Assembly (NCBI GenBank): GCA_029721515.1
Contig: CM056559.1
Coordinates: 25,415,565 to 25,479,564 of the forward strand
DNA: 64,000 nucleotides
Direction of reading: 5' to 3'
Origin: Synanceia verrucosa
Lineage: Eukaryota > Chordata > Actinopteri > Perciformes > Synanceiidae
Shown here: piece after piece, positions 35,600-48,956 of the stretch
Layout of the letters: each line of letters starts with the position of its first letter
How positions within the stretch are numbered: the first letter of the stretch is position 1
Made by a program: the position numbers and the translations under genes
Notes under the pieces: generated by a model
What the model saw: the letters and a program-made list of their open reading frames with translations, nothing else
Told to the model about the DNA's origin: nothing
Database searches by the model: none

Positions 35600-38500
35600 T
35601 TGTTTGACTGCTGGCAGTAACATCTCATGAGAAGTGAATTTCCTCCGATAAAGGATGAATTAAAAATAGTCTATTCTTTACACCTGCTGCATCAATATCA
35701 TTAATATATTGAATTGTTTTATTCTTTCCAGGAGTAGTTTCCTCTACACAGATAAAGATATTGTTGAAGTGTAGTTTGTAAATATCTTCAGAGTAAATCT
35801 CATTTTTCTAAAACATAATCAACCAGAGAGAGCTGTCATAGATAAGCCAACAACTGCAGGCCCTCGAGGCTGAAAAAGTGACGCAGAGTTGAAATTGTGT
35901 CCAGAGATGTTACAGAGCTGCTTTCCTGCAGTGCAGAGAGTTGTGCATCAGAGTTTATCTTCCCTCTGGAAACAAGTCTGCAGTGAATCCAGGTGATGAT
36001 GGATGAAGAGGTCATGGACTCCAGTCTGTGTTCACATGCTGAGAGCTCTTTTCTGGGAGTCAAAGTCTGCTCCTGACTTTCATTTTATCTCACTGGACTG
36101 TGGAGTTTGTAGGAGTGTGCAGACTGATGAGGATCTAATAGTTTTGTCACAAACACGTACTGTATATTGTATACTGTATTCTATAAAAAATGGCTGTATT
36201 CATCAATGAACAGCTGTTCAGAGCAGACAAACAGAGAACAGCACACATTCAGGATGGCTTCTCCTCCACAAGGACCAGCAGGTCAGGTCGTCCCTTTATC
36301 AGGGATTTACTTCTGGTTTGGGACTGTAGTCTTTTAGGGCACAGGAGGATGCTTCACTGCGACTCTGTGTAGCTTTCTTCTTATAAGGGTGTATAGTCCT
36401 CCCTCTATCACTGGACTGATCTCAGTCAGCAGGTTAATTTGCTCACTTGGTGAACCAGTGGCAGTTTGCTTGAAGTTGTTCAGGGTCAGTGAAATCTGAA
36501 AGTACTTCCTGACATGCAGGCCTTTCATATACATGTGGTGAAGTGTATGAGCCAGAGAAAACAGTCTGTATGATGATTACAGAGTTTTGTCTTTGAGAAC
36601 GGCTCACTTCAGTCCTCAGCCCACAACACAGCCAGAGCAGAAAGATGAACTGCTTCTGAGCAAACATGCTGACGGAGCAGAACATCTCTGCTTTCATTTA
36701 CCAGAGTCAATAACAAGAAGATCTCCAGAAGCAGTCGATGATCTCAGCTGGACCTCCACTCAATAATAATCAACACTGATTCATGTTCATACGGAGGATT
36801 ATAGATTCAGGGTCAACTGCAGTTCGTTTTCTGAGCACTGAATCACTTTCAGTTATGATGGAAATGACAGGAGGACAGTCCAGCCTTTATTTCTTAATGT
36901 GTGGCACTCAGTGGATCAATTCCACCATGCTGGGGTCTCAAACTGATGTTCACTTTCTTAAGTTGTTTGGTTTATTTGGTTCTTTGTGGACATTTGATAT
37001 CAGAAAGTTGCATTTTGCAATAAAGAGTGGTTTGTAATTTTAGATAATCAGCTCCTTCACATCAAATGATGAGAGAAAGAGAGACGGCAGGTTTGAAAAA
37101 ATGGAAATGGATGTTTGACATTTTGTGGAAGGAGAGTTTGACAATCTGTTTTCATTGCTGCTTCTCTTCATGCTCTCTCGCTCTCTCTCTGTTCTACCTT
37201 CCATCTCCTCTATCCATTTTTTCTCATCTATCTTGTAGTTCAGACTAATAGACCTGAGAACAGTTAACATTCAGCTCCAAGAACACAATCTGAACTTGTT
37301 TTTAAATCAGGATAGTGTTCATATGACCTGCCTAGATTTGATTCTGTCTCCATCCCTCCATCAGTTAGTGTGAGCAGAGTCCTCTTTATTTTCTGTTTCT
37401 TCTTTTTTCCTGGCTTGTCTTCACATCGAATCCTCCAGTCCTTCCTGCTCTCTCAGATCTCAGTCATGCTTTGGACGTGTTCATTCACTGATTTGTCCTT
37501 TGTTTGTTTCTGAATGGGGAGGATGGGATGGAGGTGTACGACAGGATCGCCCCCTCAGATGATCTTGTGCTCTCTCAGTTTTGAGTTTCCTCTTCAATAA
37601 TTATACAAATCAGCATCCCATCATCATGTCAACATTGGTCTTCAGGGTTCTGGGAATAACAGCTGTCAGACTTTATGTCCCATGTGATTACCCAGCAGGC
37701 CTCTGCTTGTCCCGCTGTGTAATTATGTTGCAGCTACTCTCCCTCCCATGTATTGACAGAGACTGTGGGACAATATGTGAGTTTATAGTGTGGTTAAATC
37801 TAAAGACTTTCTAATCTAAAGAGGTGTTATTTGGCAAGCAGAGAAAAATTGAGTGTCTGGGAGCAAACGGCTGAAAAACGAAAACCTGAGAGCCATGAAA
37901 GCAATGAATGAAGCCACTTTATACTCCCATCTGCTGATCACTATAGAAAGTTAAATCTACAATTGTAGCATCTCTCTGAAAGATTGAGCTGTTTTTAACT
38001 TTCACTTTGGCTCTCAGAGGCACAACAAAGGGAGAATACTTTCACTGGCTGCTTTGCTCTTCATTCAGACTTATATATTCACTGTAAAGTGGACCAGACT
38101 GCTGCATATTTGAATAGAAAATAAAAATGGTCCTGGAATCCTAATGAGCATCACCCGGCTATGCACATAATCATTTAGAAAATGAAGACACTGATCACTG
38201 TGAAAATGTTCAGTATCCCAGAGGCTGATTTTGTTTCTGTGAAAAAATACTCTAATATCCTCTTTTTTAATTCGGCTAATGTCAAAGTCAAAATATGGAT
38301 AGCGCTGAGAAAACCAAGCATTTGCTGTATTTGATTTTCTTAGACACTCATGATAAGGTGATCTTTTGGTATCAACTGTTTTCTTCAAATTATAGCTTTT
38401 GGATGGAATCCATTGTTGCTCTGCTGTTAATTTGGACTTTTTTCATCTAAAGAAAAAATTACCTGCAAACTTTCTCAACTTCTTTTTCAGAGCAAACTTA

Positions 38501-38920
38501 GTTAAAATATCACAGCAGTAGCACAACAATAGCTATTGGAAAAAGCAGTAACATTAATGAAACTACCCCAATTTCTTCAAACTTATTAGACCTACTGAGG
38601 ACTGCTCAGCTGGTCGCTGGGACAAAAACCACAGTAAATGTGCTCTAATAGTTTGACGAACACTTGGACTGTGGTCGCCAGCCTAGTTTGTTACCAGTCT
38701 TGGACGGTTTCTCTGTTAGGATGTCCTTCAGGTGTTTTGGCCAGGAAGGACATCCACGCTCACCTATCGTTTCTGTCTGATGCTGACCTGACCTCTGGTC
38801 CTGCCCCGAGCCCCACTAAAGCCATTAGCTTCCAGCAGTTTGATTAAATGTGACCATTGATTCCCACAGGAAATGAGTCAAGCCCAGCATCACCTGATCA
38901 GTGCTGCCAGCTCCCTAATG
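35600..38920 (+). other. intronic stretch, nothing recognised
   Basis: Includes the lost 5' flank of the hAT copy. No gene seen; short frames overlap on both strands without domains. Confidence 0.5.
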
Positions 38921-38923
38921 GAC

Positions 38924-38945
38924 AGAGAGAGAGAGAGAGAGAGAG
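38924..38945. repeat. (GA)n microsatellite
   Basis: About ten GA units. Confidence 0.95.
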
Positions 38946-39514
38946 GGATTGTGGGGGAGGTAGGAGTTCACATCAACAATAGAGGGATGAGAACAGCTTA
39001 ATGTGAAATCCAAACACACACTGAGAGACATCCAGCACCATATTGTTGCTGGCTCACTGGCCTGAGGCCTTCATGTGTTGTTGCTTTAATGATGACGAGT
39101 GGGGATGTCTAAACATCAAAACTGATTATATATCTGCTGTTTCTATGAAGGCTGCTGGAGAGCCGTAAACTGCAGTCATTTCTGCTGCGATTCATATTCT
39201 GCGCATGGATTTTGCTTCTGCTTTAAGTCTTTGAAATGTCCTGTTATGTGTATGTTTGTGTATCAGATCAGATTTAGATGCAGATTCTCAGTTTTCTCTC
39301 TCAATATTATTTTTCCAAATGATGTTGCTCCCCAGCATGAAAAGAAATGGTTTGTTTGGGAATTACATTTCCACAGTCTGATGTGTCCCTGCAGTGAGTT
39401 TCTTGAATTGTGACTCAACACAGTGACAGGTTCATAGACGCACTGTGAACCACCAAGGTTCACTCTCCACAGGTTGTCTGGCATCAGGGTCTGTTGTTTT
39501 AATGCTGAGTCATG

Positions 39515-39600
39515 CTGACAGTGTCAGGAGTGGATGTGACCCACAAAGAGGTGAAGTGAGACACAGCAGGCAGGAGGCCAGGAGGAGAGAGGAACACAAC
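39515..39600. repeat. dispersed block shared with 9915-10010
   Basis: Same-orientation counterpart of the 9.9 kb block. The minus-strand 151-codon frame across it (39499-39954) shows no domain and is judged spurious. Confidence 0.6.
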
Positions 39601-41395
39601 ACAATCCACTGCCAAGGTTACACACCTACACAGATACACACAGCCATGATGCCAGAGGCTACTCAGCTGACTGGCAGATAGATTCCCACTGTTAAAGCTC
39701 CTGAATGATATGAGCAGCCTCCAGCCATAGGAGAGGACAAGGAGCAGCCTGCCACAGCAAGAGAGGCCAGGATGGGAACAGTGGGAGAGCAGAAAGACAT
39801 AATCTGTCCCAAAGGTAAGAAACAAGTGTGACACAGGCAGCGATGGAGGTTTAAAATGACGACCTGGATCTGAGGACAGCTGAGAAAAGAGGAAGTGAGA
39901 AGCAGGGGGAGATAGTTCTGTCAGCGCTTTTGTTCTTCTACCAACACATGACAACAGTAGAAAGATGATGGGATCTTTTTTAGAAAAGAAATGGATGCGT
40001 TTTGGCAGAGACTTTGATTTGGGGGTTGTTGCAAATGCCAGCTCAACAAGGAATGAAAATCCTCAACATTTGTACACACCCACTCTTATTCTCAGCAAAC
40101 TGTTGCCTTGTGAATCGTGTGACATTTGAATGGCTTGTTTCTCTTCTGATCTGTTTTTCTTCTGCAGAGAGACACCAAAGAAGGTCAACTAGGAAAGTTC
40201 GCTTGTATGATGATGACTCATAAATTTACATCACAGTTCTGCAGGGATCAGGACAATGCTTTCTGTCACCAGTTAGAGATGACTGTTAAATATTTTTCTT
40301 CTCCTAAAACGTCTCTGTCACCACAGTGACTTTTGTTCTGGTCCAGCAGGAAGTTTCCACTGCAGATTGAAATTTGAAATGAAACCTCGGTTATGGCTGA
40401 AGTTCAGTGGATCATGTGGTGAGGAAATGTACAGTCAGCCAACCCAGGACATGGTTTCTCTGACTCTGTACATCAGTAAATAACAGGCCATGTTATGTTA
40501 GCAGCATTATAAAATGAAATATAAAAATAAAATGTCAAACATCAGTTTACAGCAGGTTTATAACTTTTTAATTCAATTTAACTTGAAGACTTGTCATTTG
40601 ATCTGAACTCATAATCATCACTTTTGTCACTTTGTGACTCCACTAGAAATCTTCGGATGATTGAAGGTTGAAATCTTGCCAAATTAAAATAATTGTCTCG
40701 ATTAAAGCTCTTTGTGACACTGCTGATATTTTACAAAGTGCACACTTCCATCCTAACAAGGACCCTCAGCCTTCTCGACACTCTCCCTCTTCACTTGATG
40801 ACCTCCTCATTCCCACATGTTTAAAGCTGCTCTGTTAATGATGAATAATTGTCCTGAAGTGTGATTATTCCATGTCACCACGGTTGAGAGGCTCAGTGTT
40901 AGATTAGCTGTCCACTGCTGACCGTCTGGTGTCCCTCTGAAAGCCTCTGGACAGACTCCTGATCTGTGTGGGACTCTGCAGTCACAGAGTTCAGGAGGAG
41001 AAATCACTTCAGGGCTTTTTCTTTCCTTCCAGCCTCAGAAGGAATTTACACTCAGCTGTCTTTTGTCTTTCACTGCTGAACGCTGACTAGTGATCAGATT
41101 GAAACACGCTGTACAGAACGATAGATATATGGGAGGCTGATTAGTGCTGAAATGTAGTTCCTAGTACTTTAATCAATGTGAGCACTGAAGCACAATGATT
41201 GACGTCCATTAAACGAGAATACTGACTGTTGTTGAGAAAAATAAATGCTCCTTTAAACAGGACTTTGCTTTAAGATACAATGTTTGTGTGCACTTGTTTT
41301 GTTATCCAGTTTCTCCTTTTATTTCTTTTTTGTTTTTGGTCTCATATTTTAATGAAGTAGCTGTGTGATTAATTCACGTTTATCTTATAAACACA
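39601..41395 (+). other. intronic stretch, nothing recognised
   Basis: A textbook acceptor tract with ttctgcag ends at about 40168, but the following open frame is short and unlike any protein I know. Confidence 0.5.
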
Positions 41396-41397
41396 CA

Positions 41398-41443
41398 TGA
41401 CGTCACTTTAGGAGGCGTTTTGATTTTGTCTGGAGCGCCTCCT
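41398..41443. promoter_or_regulatory. full CRE plus inverted GGAGGCG pair
   Basis: TGACGTCA (41398-41405) is the palindromic cAMP-response element. Four bases later AGGAGGCG (41410-41417) faces its exact reverse complement CGCCTCCT (41436-41443) across 18 bases. CpG sites are otherwise scarce here. A regulatory role is an inference. Confidence 0.35.
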
Positions 41444-42028
41444 TTCAGAGTTTTCACCATCAGTGACATCACCAACTGTTTATGGAATAAATAGGTAATA
41501 GTTTTTTGGAGATTGTTATATCTGTTTCACAACAGAATGTTGAAAATGAATAAATTTCACTTCATGATGCAACTATTTCATGTGGATGTGAGAGCAGGAA
41601 ATGATGAGCTCATTGTGTGTTTGTCCGTTTCAGCTTCAGGCTTCCTCTTGTTCTTCTCCTCAACAACTAAAACATCACACTGCACTTCTTTGAAAGTTTT
41701 ATTATATTTATGTTTCACAGAAATACAAACTAGAAGGAAGAATGTGACATTCACTAAATTGCCTAGATTGCTTAATTATTTGGAACCAGTAGAAATGAAA
41801 AAGAGAATATAGAAAAGATTCTCCTCTGTTGTTTGAATCTCTCATACAGTATGTGTTTTAGTTTTTTCTCCACAGTATGTTCCAGTGAAGTTTAGAGGAA
41901 AGTATTGACAGGTAGTTTTGAAAAGCATTGACTTGATTGGTCCATTTCTGAAACACCTCACGTTTTTTGGACTAACAATCGTTCACTGTGAGGTGTAAAA
42001 ATACCTCATCTACCTCAATCAGCATATA

Positions 42029-42430
42029 CTGCAGGCCAAAAGTTTGGCAGTAACTTTCTGTTCACAGTGCATTTTTTTTTTTTTTTTTATCAGACTTTGT
42101 CTTCATTGATATGAACCGTGTTCCTCAGTTTACCTTCAGGTATGCACTGATGTTACCAGACCAATACTGAATGAATGTCAACAAAAGGAAAGAAGGGCTT
42201 ATAGTTTTATGGTCACAACTTAAGTGGAAAAAAAAAATCACTTTGGCTGCACACAAAAATAAATCTCTCAAATCTCTTCATCTCATCAAACTACCACAGA
42301 AATGGCTCAAAAGACACAACTGAGTAACAAGAAAAGAATAATCCTGTTTATTTTCTTACAAAGTACACCAATGATACTATGGTCTTTTTGTTCAAATTCA
42401 ATCTTGCTTCTGAACTTTTGGCCTGTAGTG
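42029..42430. mobile_element. non-autonomous Tc1/mariner element
   Basis: The left end ctgcaggccaaaagtt and the reverse complement of the right end, ctacaggccaaaagtt, form terminal inverted repeats that differ at one of 16 positions. This TACAGGCCAAAAGTTTGG type of end is known from fish Tc1-like elements. A TA dinucleotide precedes the left end. The roughly 370-base interior has no transposase frame and contains a 17-base T run (42072-42088). Confidence 0.75.
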
Positions 42431-42931
42431 TTTGTACTTCTTGAATTCCTTGTTTTCAGTGAATCTCCAGATCTAATGTAACATATATTTCTTTATTTTA
42501 ATTCTCATATTTTCATCTCTGTCAGTCTCTTTGTGTCCTCTCTCATCTCTATTCTTTCATACAGTTGATCCACGCAGTAAAGGCTCATCACTATTTAATA
42601 AATCATTAAATGTTCACATTAAAACTCCATCATTAAGAACTGCAGAGGAACAAATCTGTGTCTGAACATGAAGGTGAAGATAATTAAAGTCACATGCGAA
42701 CCTGATAACTACCAGACAAACTTCTCATCATCCAGTGATCAGACAAAGTGATTTTACATCACCTGTATGATAACACAATCTTTGACTTACCAGTTTTCCT
42801 TCACTGATTTTCCTCTGTGGAGCTGCAGACCAGTACGGTCCAGTCAGTGTTCTCTATGTGCTCAGTTCAACATGAGAGTGAAAGAAGGCCAGGTGCTGTT
42901 CAGAGCTCACTGATCCTTCACAGCTGATGGA

Positions 42932-43200
42932 GCTCTGCTCTGTCCTCCTCTCTCTGCTCTGTCCTCCTCTGTCCTCCTCTCTCTGCTCTGTCCTCCTCTC
43001 TCTGCTCTGTCCTCCTCTGTCCTCCTCTCTCTGCTCTGTCCTCCTCTGTCCTCCTCTCTCTGCTCTGTCCTCCTCTGTCCTCCTCTGTCCTCCTCTCTGC
43101 TCTGTCCTCCTCTGTCCTTCTCTCTCTGCTCTGTCCTCCTCTGTCCTCCTCTCTGCTCTGTCCTCCTCTCTGCTCTGTCCTCCTCTGTCCTCCTCTCTCT
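42932..43200 (+). repeat. CT-rich minisatellite without adenine on the + strand
   Basis: Built from two interleaved units, about 10 bases (gtcctcctct) and about 19 bases (tcctcctctctctgctctg), in varying order. From 42932 to 43200 there is no A on the + strand. This explains the 108-codon frame (42927-43253), since every stop codon contains A. In a + strand transcript the array would be a long UCUCU/CUCUCU tract, a typical PTB-binding sequence. The purine-rich complement could favour triplex formation. Confidence 0.95.
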
Positions 43201-43781
43201 ACTCTGTCCTCCTCTCTCTACTCTGTCTTTCTCTTCTATCTGCTCACTTTTGATCTCCTCTTTTAACTACAACAATATCAGTGGCGTCCAGTCAATAACT
43301 GAGACAGACGGGAGGAGAAATAAAGTCAGAAGCACACAAGTCAATGGAGACAGTTGAGTTCAAGCAGCAGAGTTCAGTTGTAGTCTGAATAAACTGGTCT
43401 CAGATCAGTGCAGTTGGATGTCTTGTAAGTTAGATGAATAGCAGTCAGAGTGACAGCACTGGTTTTACTCTGACAGACATCCATACACTGTTTATCCTCT
43501 CATCTCACTCTCCCATGACTTCAGTCCTCTACTGAGACAAAACCTGTTCTGTTCTCACTGATACTGACAGGAGATCTGAGCTGAGGATCTGAATCCTTCT
43601 CTTCTCAGACAGACAACACGCAAACATGGTGGACGAGGTTAGTCAAGATGGTTTTTGAGGTTTTATAGAGGCTCTCATTCTATCCCAAGGTATAGACATG
43701 ATGCTGGATTAGAACTGGCTCTACGATGAGTTTACATCCCTTTCTGAAATATCAGTTCATTAGTTAAGAAAGGGGGAAAAG

Positions 43782-43807
43782 GAGAGAGAGAGAGAGAGAG
43801 AGAGAGA
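43782..43807. repeat. (GA)n microsatellite
   Basis: About 13 GA units. Confidence 0.95.
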
Positions 43808-43809
43808 AT

Positions 43810-45590
43810 ACATTTCAGAAGGGGAGATAAAGGAGAAGCTTTATGTCCACCATGATCTTTTATAGCTGCTGACCATGATGATGATGGTAGATTATGATGT
43901 TACTGAGGCTCAATGGTCCATGAGGAGCGATAATGTAGTGAGAAAATGGAAAGGAGATTGACTTTTCTCCACAATGTCCTCCTTCCAAATATCACTATTA
44001 GTGAATACTGTGAGTCTGGAACAAGGATGGATGTTGGACTGAATAGCACCAGAGGGAACTAAGAGGCTGGCAGTTTGCTGCGTCTCACATTCACCAGAAG
44101 CAGATTTAAACCTGCAAACAGTGGACACTTTCATGAACTCAGAGGTCCCATTCTGATGGATTGTGTGTGTTGATGTGAACTGTTGAATGTCTTTGGCCGT
44201 GACATCAAAAGCAACTAGTTTACGGTTTGATGAACTGAACATAATGGAGAAATCCACTTAACCAGTTCAATTTGCTCTGATTTCATTACTAGATTTGAGG
44301 AAATGTTTGCTGTATCGTTGTCATGATTATAAGGCGGACTCTTTCCGTAGGAATGTATTCACCGTTCTCTTTATTTAACCAGTTTTACAATCAAACTGAT
44401 TGTATAACATGCTTGACTAGATGAGATTATTAAGATGTTGTGCATCAGAAAAAGTTCTTTGACACATCTGACATTTGAAGGCAATAAAACATTCAGCACT
44501 TCCAAATATCCAAACACCTTGAATACTGGAGATGAACTTGCTTCATTATCAGTTTTGTCATTTTCAGAGCGCTTCATTTATCATCATTGACTTCAGTCTG
44601 TTTGCCGTGTTTCTCTTCTAATCTTCCACAAGCTTCATTTCCTCCACAGAATAGTGAAACACAACACACTGATGTGATGTGAGGAATGAGCTGTGATGAA
44701 TTACCACTGATGAAAACCGTGATGAGCTTTCTTTTTGTCTGTTTGAGTTGAGATGTTTGTGTTTCTCCAGAGTGGATCCAGCAGCAGGTCTGAGATCTGT
44801 GCTGCTGTCAGTCAGCGTTTTGTCCTCTATTGATGTGTGAACTGGATTCAGGACCAGACTTACCAAGTCATCTCATATCAACAAATACGTGTCAAAACAG
44901 CATGAGGAGAGAGCTGCTGGAAGTGAAAAGCTTCATTGATAATATGTTGTATATATATTTATTATGGAGCCTGTATGATCCACTCTGCACACTATAGTTT
45001 ATATAACTGGTTGACATTTCAGAGGAACAAATGGTTGCATCAGATGGACAGATTACAGGATATGAAGGATATAATATAGAGGATTATAGCTACAATAAAG
45101 GAAAAGAAGGAAAGAAAATAAGAAAGGAAATACAGTTGTGATTAATTTCACGGCTCCTTGTTTTGGACTAGACATCACCTGTGATGTCATCACTTGAGTG
45201 TCTCACTGATGCCACACCCATCAGTGACATCATCACTCAGTGCTCCAAGGACACGTGAGGACGCAGCAGAAATGATCTGTTTGCTCTTGAGATGTTTAAT
45301 GTGCTGCAGACTGTGAGATGACTGCATGCAGCCAGCATGAATAATGATAAGCACCCTGCAGACAGAACCAAGACACACTCTTTGAGACCTTTGATGAAAA
45401 AGCTGTTTTAGTCATAATTTAATTGTTGTTTGTCGTTGTGTGTTAGTTTTAAGGTGATTCAGTTCATGTGTGGTGTTTGGTTTCTAACGTTTTGTCTTTG
45501 TCTCTTTATGCTCTTTTTGGGATGCTGCCTCCTGAACGTCTCCATCATTCTGAACCTTCATCTGTGGATCTTAAATTGCAGGTAAAACAT
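43810..45590 (+). other. intronic stretch, nothing recognised
   Basis: A short hairpin, cactgatg/catcagtg around ccacacc, lies at 45204-45227. The string attgcag|gtaaaac near 45583 resembles a zero-length exon but lacks a pyrimidine tract. Confidence 0.5.
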
Positions 45591-45596
45591 AACTTC

Positions 45597-45618
45597 TGTG
45601 TGTGTGTGTGTGTGTGTG
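45597..45618. repeat. (TG)n microsatellite
   Basis: Eleven TG units. Confidence 0.95.
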
Positions 45619-48600
45619 ATTAGCACCTCTGGCCTCTCTGCTCTCTTTGCTTGGAGTTGTTGTTTGAAGGATGGACGATGGATTTCAAAGGTTCTTTCCT
45701 GTTGCTGAATCCTTCCAGTCCTTGCAGCTTCCTCCTACATTTTTTTTGTGCTGATTTTGACCATTTGCTGCTTGTTTGTGTTCTTCACCCATGCAGGGAC
45801 AGCCATATGCTTAGTTTGTTTCTGTGATGAATTGCATTCGTCAGGTTGAGCAGCCTCGCTGGCAGAACTGCTCACAGTCTAAACCCAGAGACAATAATAA
45901 GGGCTGCACACCAGAGCTCATATTCAGCATGTTAAAAAGCTTGGTGTGTTTCCTGCTGGAGGTGCTCTAAAGTCAGGCTGCAGCACTGGAGCAGGCTGCT
46001 ATTATTCATGAGACGAGGCTCTGCTGTGTCTTTTCAAATGTTGGTCAAGAAGCTTTTTCAGTTTTCACGTCATATATTGTAAATCCTGGCCCATAAAGAT
46101 AATTCATAACAGGCGGGTGTATGAATGCAGAGCGTGTGTAGTAGGAGTTTAAGTGTGTTTCTGCCAGGCTCATTGTGATTGTTAAGCCAGTGTTAGTAAG
46201 CCTCACTCTGAAACACTGCTGTATGGTGATACATTTTAAACCCCACCAGTTATTATCCACATTATCTTTCTTTGTCTGCGTGGAAAAAAATCTGTCATAT
46301 CTGCATTGTCTCAGTCTGACAAACTTTATAACAGAACATTGTCAATAACTTGATGTTGGGTTGTTGGTGAAGGAATTTCCCTGCTCACATTTTTTGCCAA
46401 ATCATTAATTTGTCCTAATGTTAGTGCTATATCAACAAGTACATTACAGTATTAGAATTATTGCCACAGCACTAACTTGATGATTTAATCCTGCATGCAT
46501 CACATCATTGTGTGTTGTTCCTTTAAGAGAACGTTGTGGATTGTAGACTGTGGAGTTGGAATAAAAGACACCCAGCATGGTTTTGGAGATGAGATGCATC
46601 AGAAAGACAGATATGTCTGCCATGGTTGGTGGTCTTAATCTGGAGGGAGGACTTGGTCTGACAGGGAATGTAGAGGTGAACGAGCTAACAAGTCTGCAGA
46701 GACTCAGCAGGAGACTCTTCAGGGGAACAGCTGAGTTCTCTGTTCACTCAGTTCAGGAAATTCAGCTGAATCCAGCAGCTGGATGCAGGAGAGAAAAAGA
46801 CGACACTGAGTCAGTGAGTAGATGGAAAGAAACGGTGCAAAGGTTGACTAGGCTATATGTCAGGAAAGATGACCAGCTGTCCGTTTGCTCACTAACAGGA
46901 AGGTTCCAGATCTGCGGGTCAGATTCTGCATCACATTTATTTTCTGTTGAGACTTTAAACCTGACAGATCCACATTCACCGCATGCAGGACGTAGCAGTG
47001 ACTCTGTGCAGCTCAATGGCACATACATTTAATAACTAACAACAGGAACGTGGCAAATGTCAGATTTTCTCAGGAGAAGCTGGTAGTTTGAATTTAATAT
47101 AATGTCAGAAGTTGTTTTGAGACTCAGGGAGCTGTGTGTGTTTTCTGCCTCACAGAACCAGCAGCCTTTCATGTTGGGTAGCTCAGGGGTGTTTTACTCT
47201 GTGGCATTAAAAAAAAAGCCTTATGAAAGGTTTGCATCCATGTTGCAGACAAATACACACACCTCCAGAGTATATACTGACCCTCACACACCATCCTGAC
47301 TTCTTCTTTTCTTCTGTCTTCAGTGAGTCAGTCATTTTTGCTTTAGACACACTGCAGACTCAGAAAATGCTGCTCCAGCTTTACTCTCAGGTTAAAACCA
47401 AACTGCTCTTCATTTGACCCATGACTTCAACAACACTGGATCATCTTTTCAAGCTGTTTCATTTCACAAATACACAATCACATCACATATACCGACAGCA
47501 TATCAGTCATTTCTGTTCAATAATATCCAACAGTTTCGTCTCCTCTACATGTCATTTTCAAAATTCAGAAGTTGTCAAAGGACAAGTAGAGGAGTTTTAC
47601 ATGAATAAAACGTGAATTTGACAAAATTATTATGCAAATCACTAATTATCTGCCCAAATAACAGCACCATGAATCTGAGGCTTCAGTGTTACACTTGTTT
47701 TGGTCTTTATAAAGGTTTGATATTCAGTCCTACCTCTGTCATATGGGGTATATGTGCGGAAATATGTCGACATATTTTCAGGCTGCTGTGACAAACAGCC
47801 AGGGCTTAAAAACCCAAACGGATCATTCTACATCAACAATTAGACCATGAATGCCAGTAAATATGTTGAAGATGACATGTGGTATCATCATGGTGTTTTA
47901 AAACAACAATAACTTTTAACAGGGCACATGGGTGAGATCGTGACACAGAAAGGGAGTGGAGAACCAGGAGAGGGTTTGTTCCTCCAGCCTCCATGGTAAA
48001 ACTGTTGATGTCAGTGAGCTGCATGAAGAATGTTGCTGTGACAGTTTAATACAGTTAAAAGGTTTCTGCTGTGGAGTCCTCAGATCTACACTTCAGACTG
48101 TCATGGTCAGACATCTATCAGAGCTACACGGCACAGAAAGGAGTAGGAGGAGAAGGGTGTACTGTTAGAGAGAAAAAAGACCATTTTTACCCTTGAAACC
48201 TGATCAGTGTGTCAGACTTCTCTTAATGTGTTTGCAAAATATTTCCTCACACATCAGAGTGCTCACAAAGAGCTCAACTTTGAAACACAGTGGTCTTCAT
48301 TAGTTAAAGTACCATGGACTTACTTTACTTTAAGTGGAGTTAAATGAAAGAATTGACATGAATTGACCAGGATTTCAATCCATTTCCATCTACTGAGAGC
48401 TTAAATTCAATTTACCATAAAAATATGTAGTATGTGCTTCTAAAGTTATCACAGCTAATATCATTATCTGGATGTTCCAAAATATCCAATTTTGTTAAAA
48501 ACTATTAATATTTATTTTGGTCTGTTGACTACCAAATATTATTGTTTTTTTTCCATTATATATATATTATAATCCATCATGTCCCCCACATCCTGGACCT

Positions 48601-48776
48601 TAACTTGTAGAATAACTACAACTAACAGCAATAATACCATGCATTAATGCAGAATACTAATTTAATAATGCAATGCAGATTTAAGGTGTCTCTTTCTCAT
48701 GGGTTGAAAAGACACTGCGACTCTAGCTCTGGAACAGAATCATTGGTTAAGCACAGGAACAGCTTGCTTGCTGAGC
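45619..48776 (+). other. intronic stretch, nothing recognised
   Basis: The 151-codon + frame at 46577-47032 is the longest here but shows no signal peptide, domain or repeat, and is near the length expected by chance. From about 48.2 kb on, the sequence becomes noticeably more AT-rich. Confidence 0.5.
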
Positions 48777-48780
48777 TCAC

Positions 48781-48912
48781 AGAGCAGAGGGTCCAAGTAC
48801 GACAAGAACAAAACAGCCATTAATCAAATGTTCTCAGTAGAAACAGATAATCAGCCTGGGTGTGGTGTGATTTAGCCACTGGGATGGAGTCACTAGAAAT
48901 AGGAACACATGG
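48781..48912. repeat. duplicated block 1, copy C
   Basis: Same-orientation counterpart of 17256-17372, about 31.5 kb away. Confidence 0.5.
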
Positions 48913-48956
48913 AATGGTTTAAATATTTAGGTGAGAAATCTTTATAAAAGTGGTGG

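Noticed and set aside
39499..39954. 151-codon minus-strand frame
   Set aside because: Runs antisense through a repeated block, with biased Ser/Leu/Cys composition from CT-rich DNA; no domain.
42927..43253. 108-codon frame in the CT minisatellite
   Set aside because: Open only because the + strand has almost no adenine, so stop codons cannot occur; pure low-complexity translation.
45560..45600. Second recursive splice site (attgcag|gtaaaac)
   Set aside because: The sequence before it is not a polypyrimidine tract, and the donor is weaker than at 27.5 kb.
46577..47032. 151-codon + strand frame
   Set aside because: No domain, signal peptide, homology or splice context recognised; length is near the chance maximum for this much DNA.
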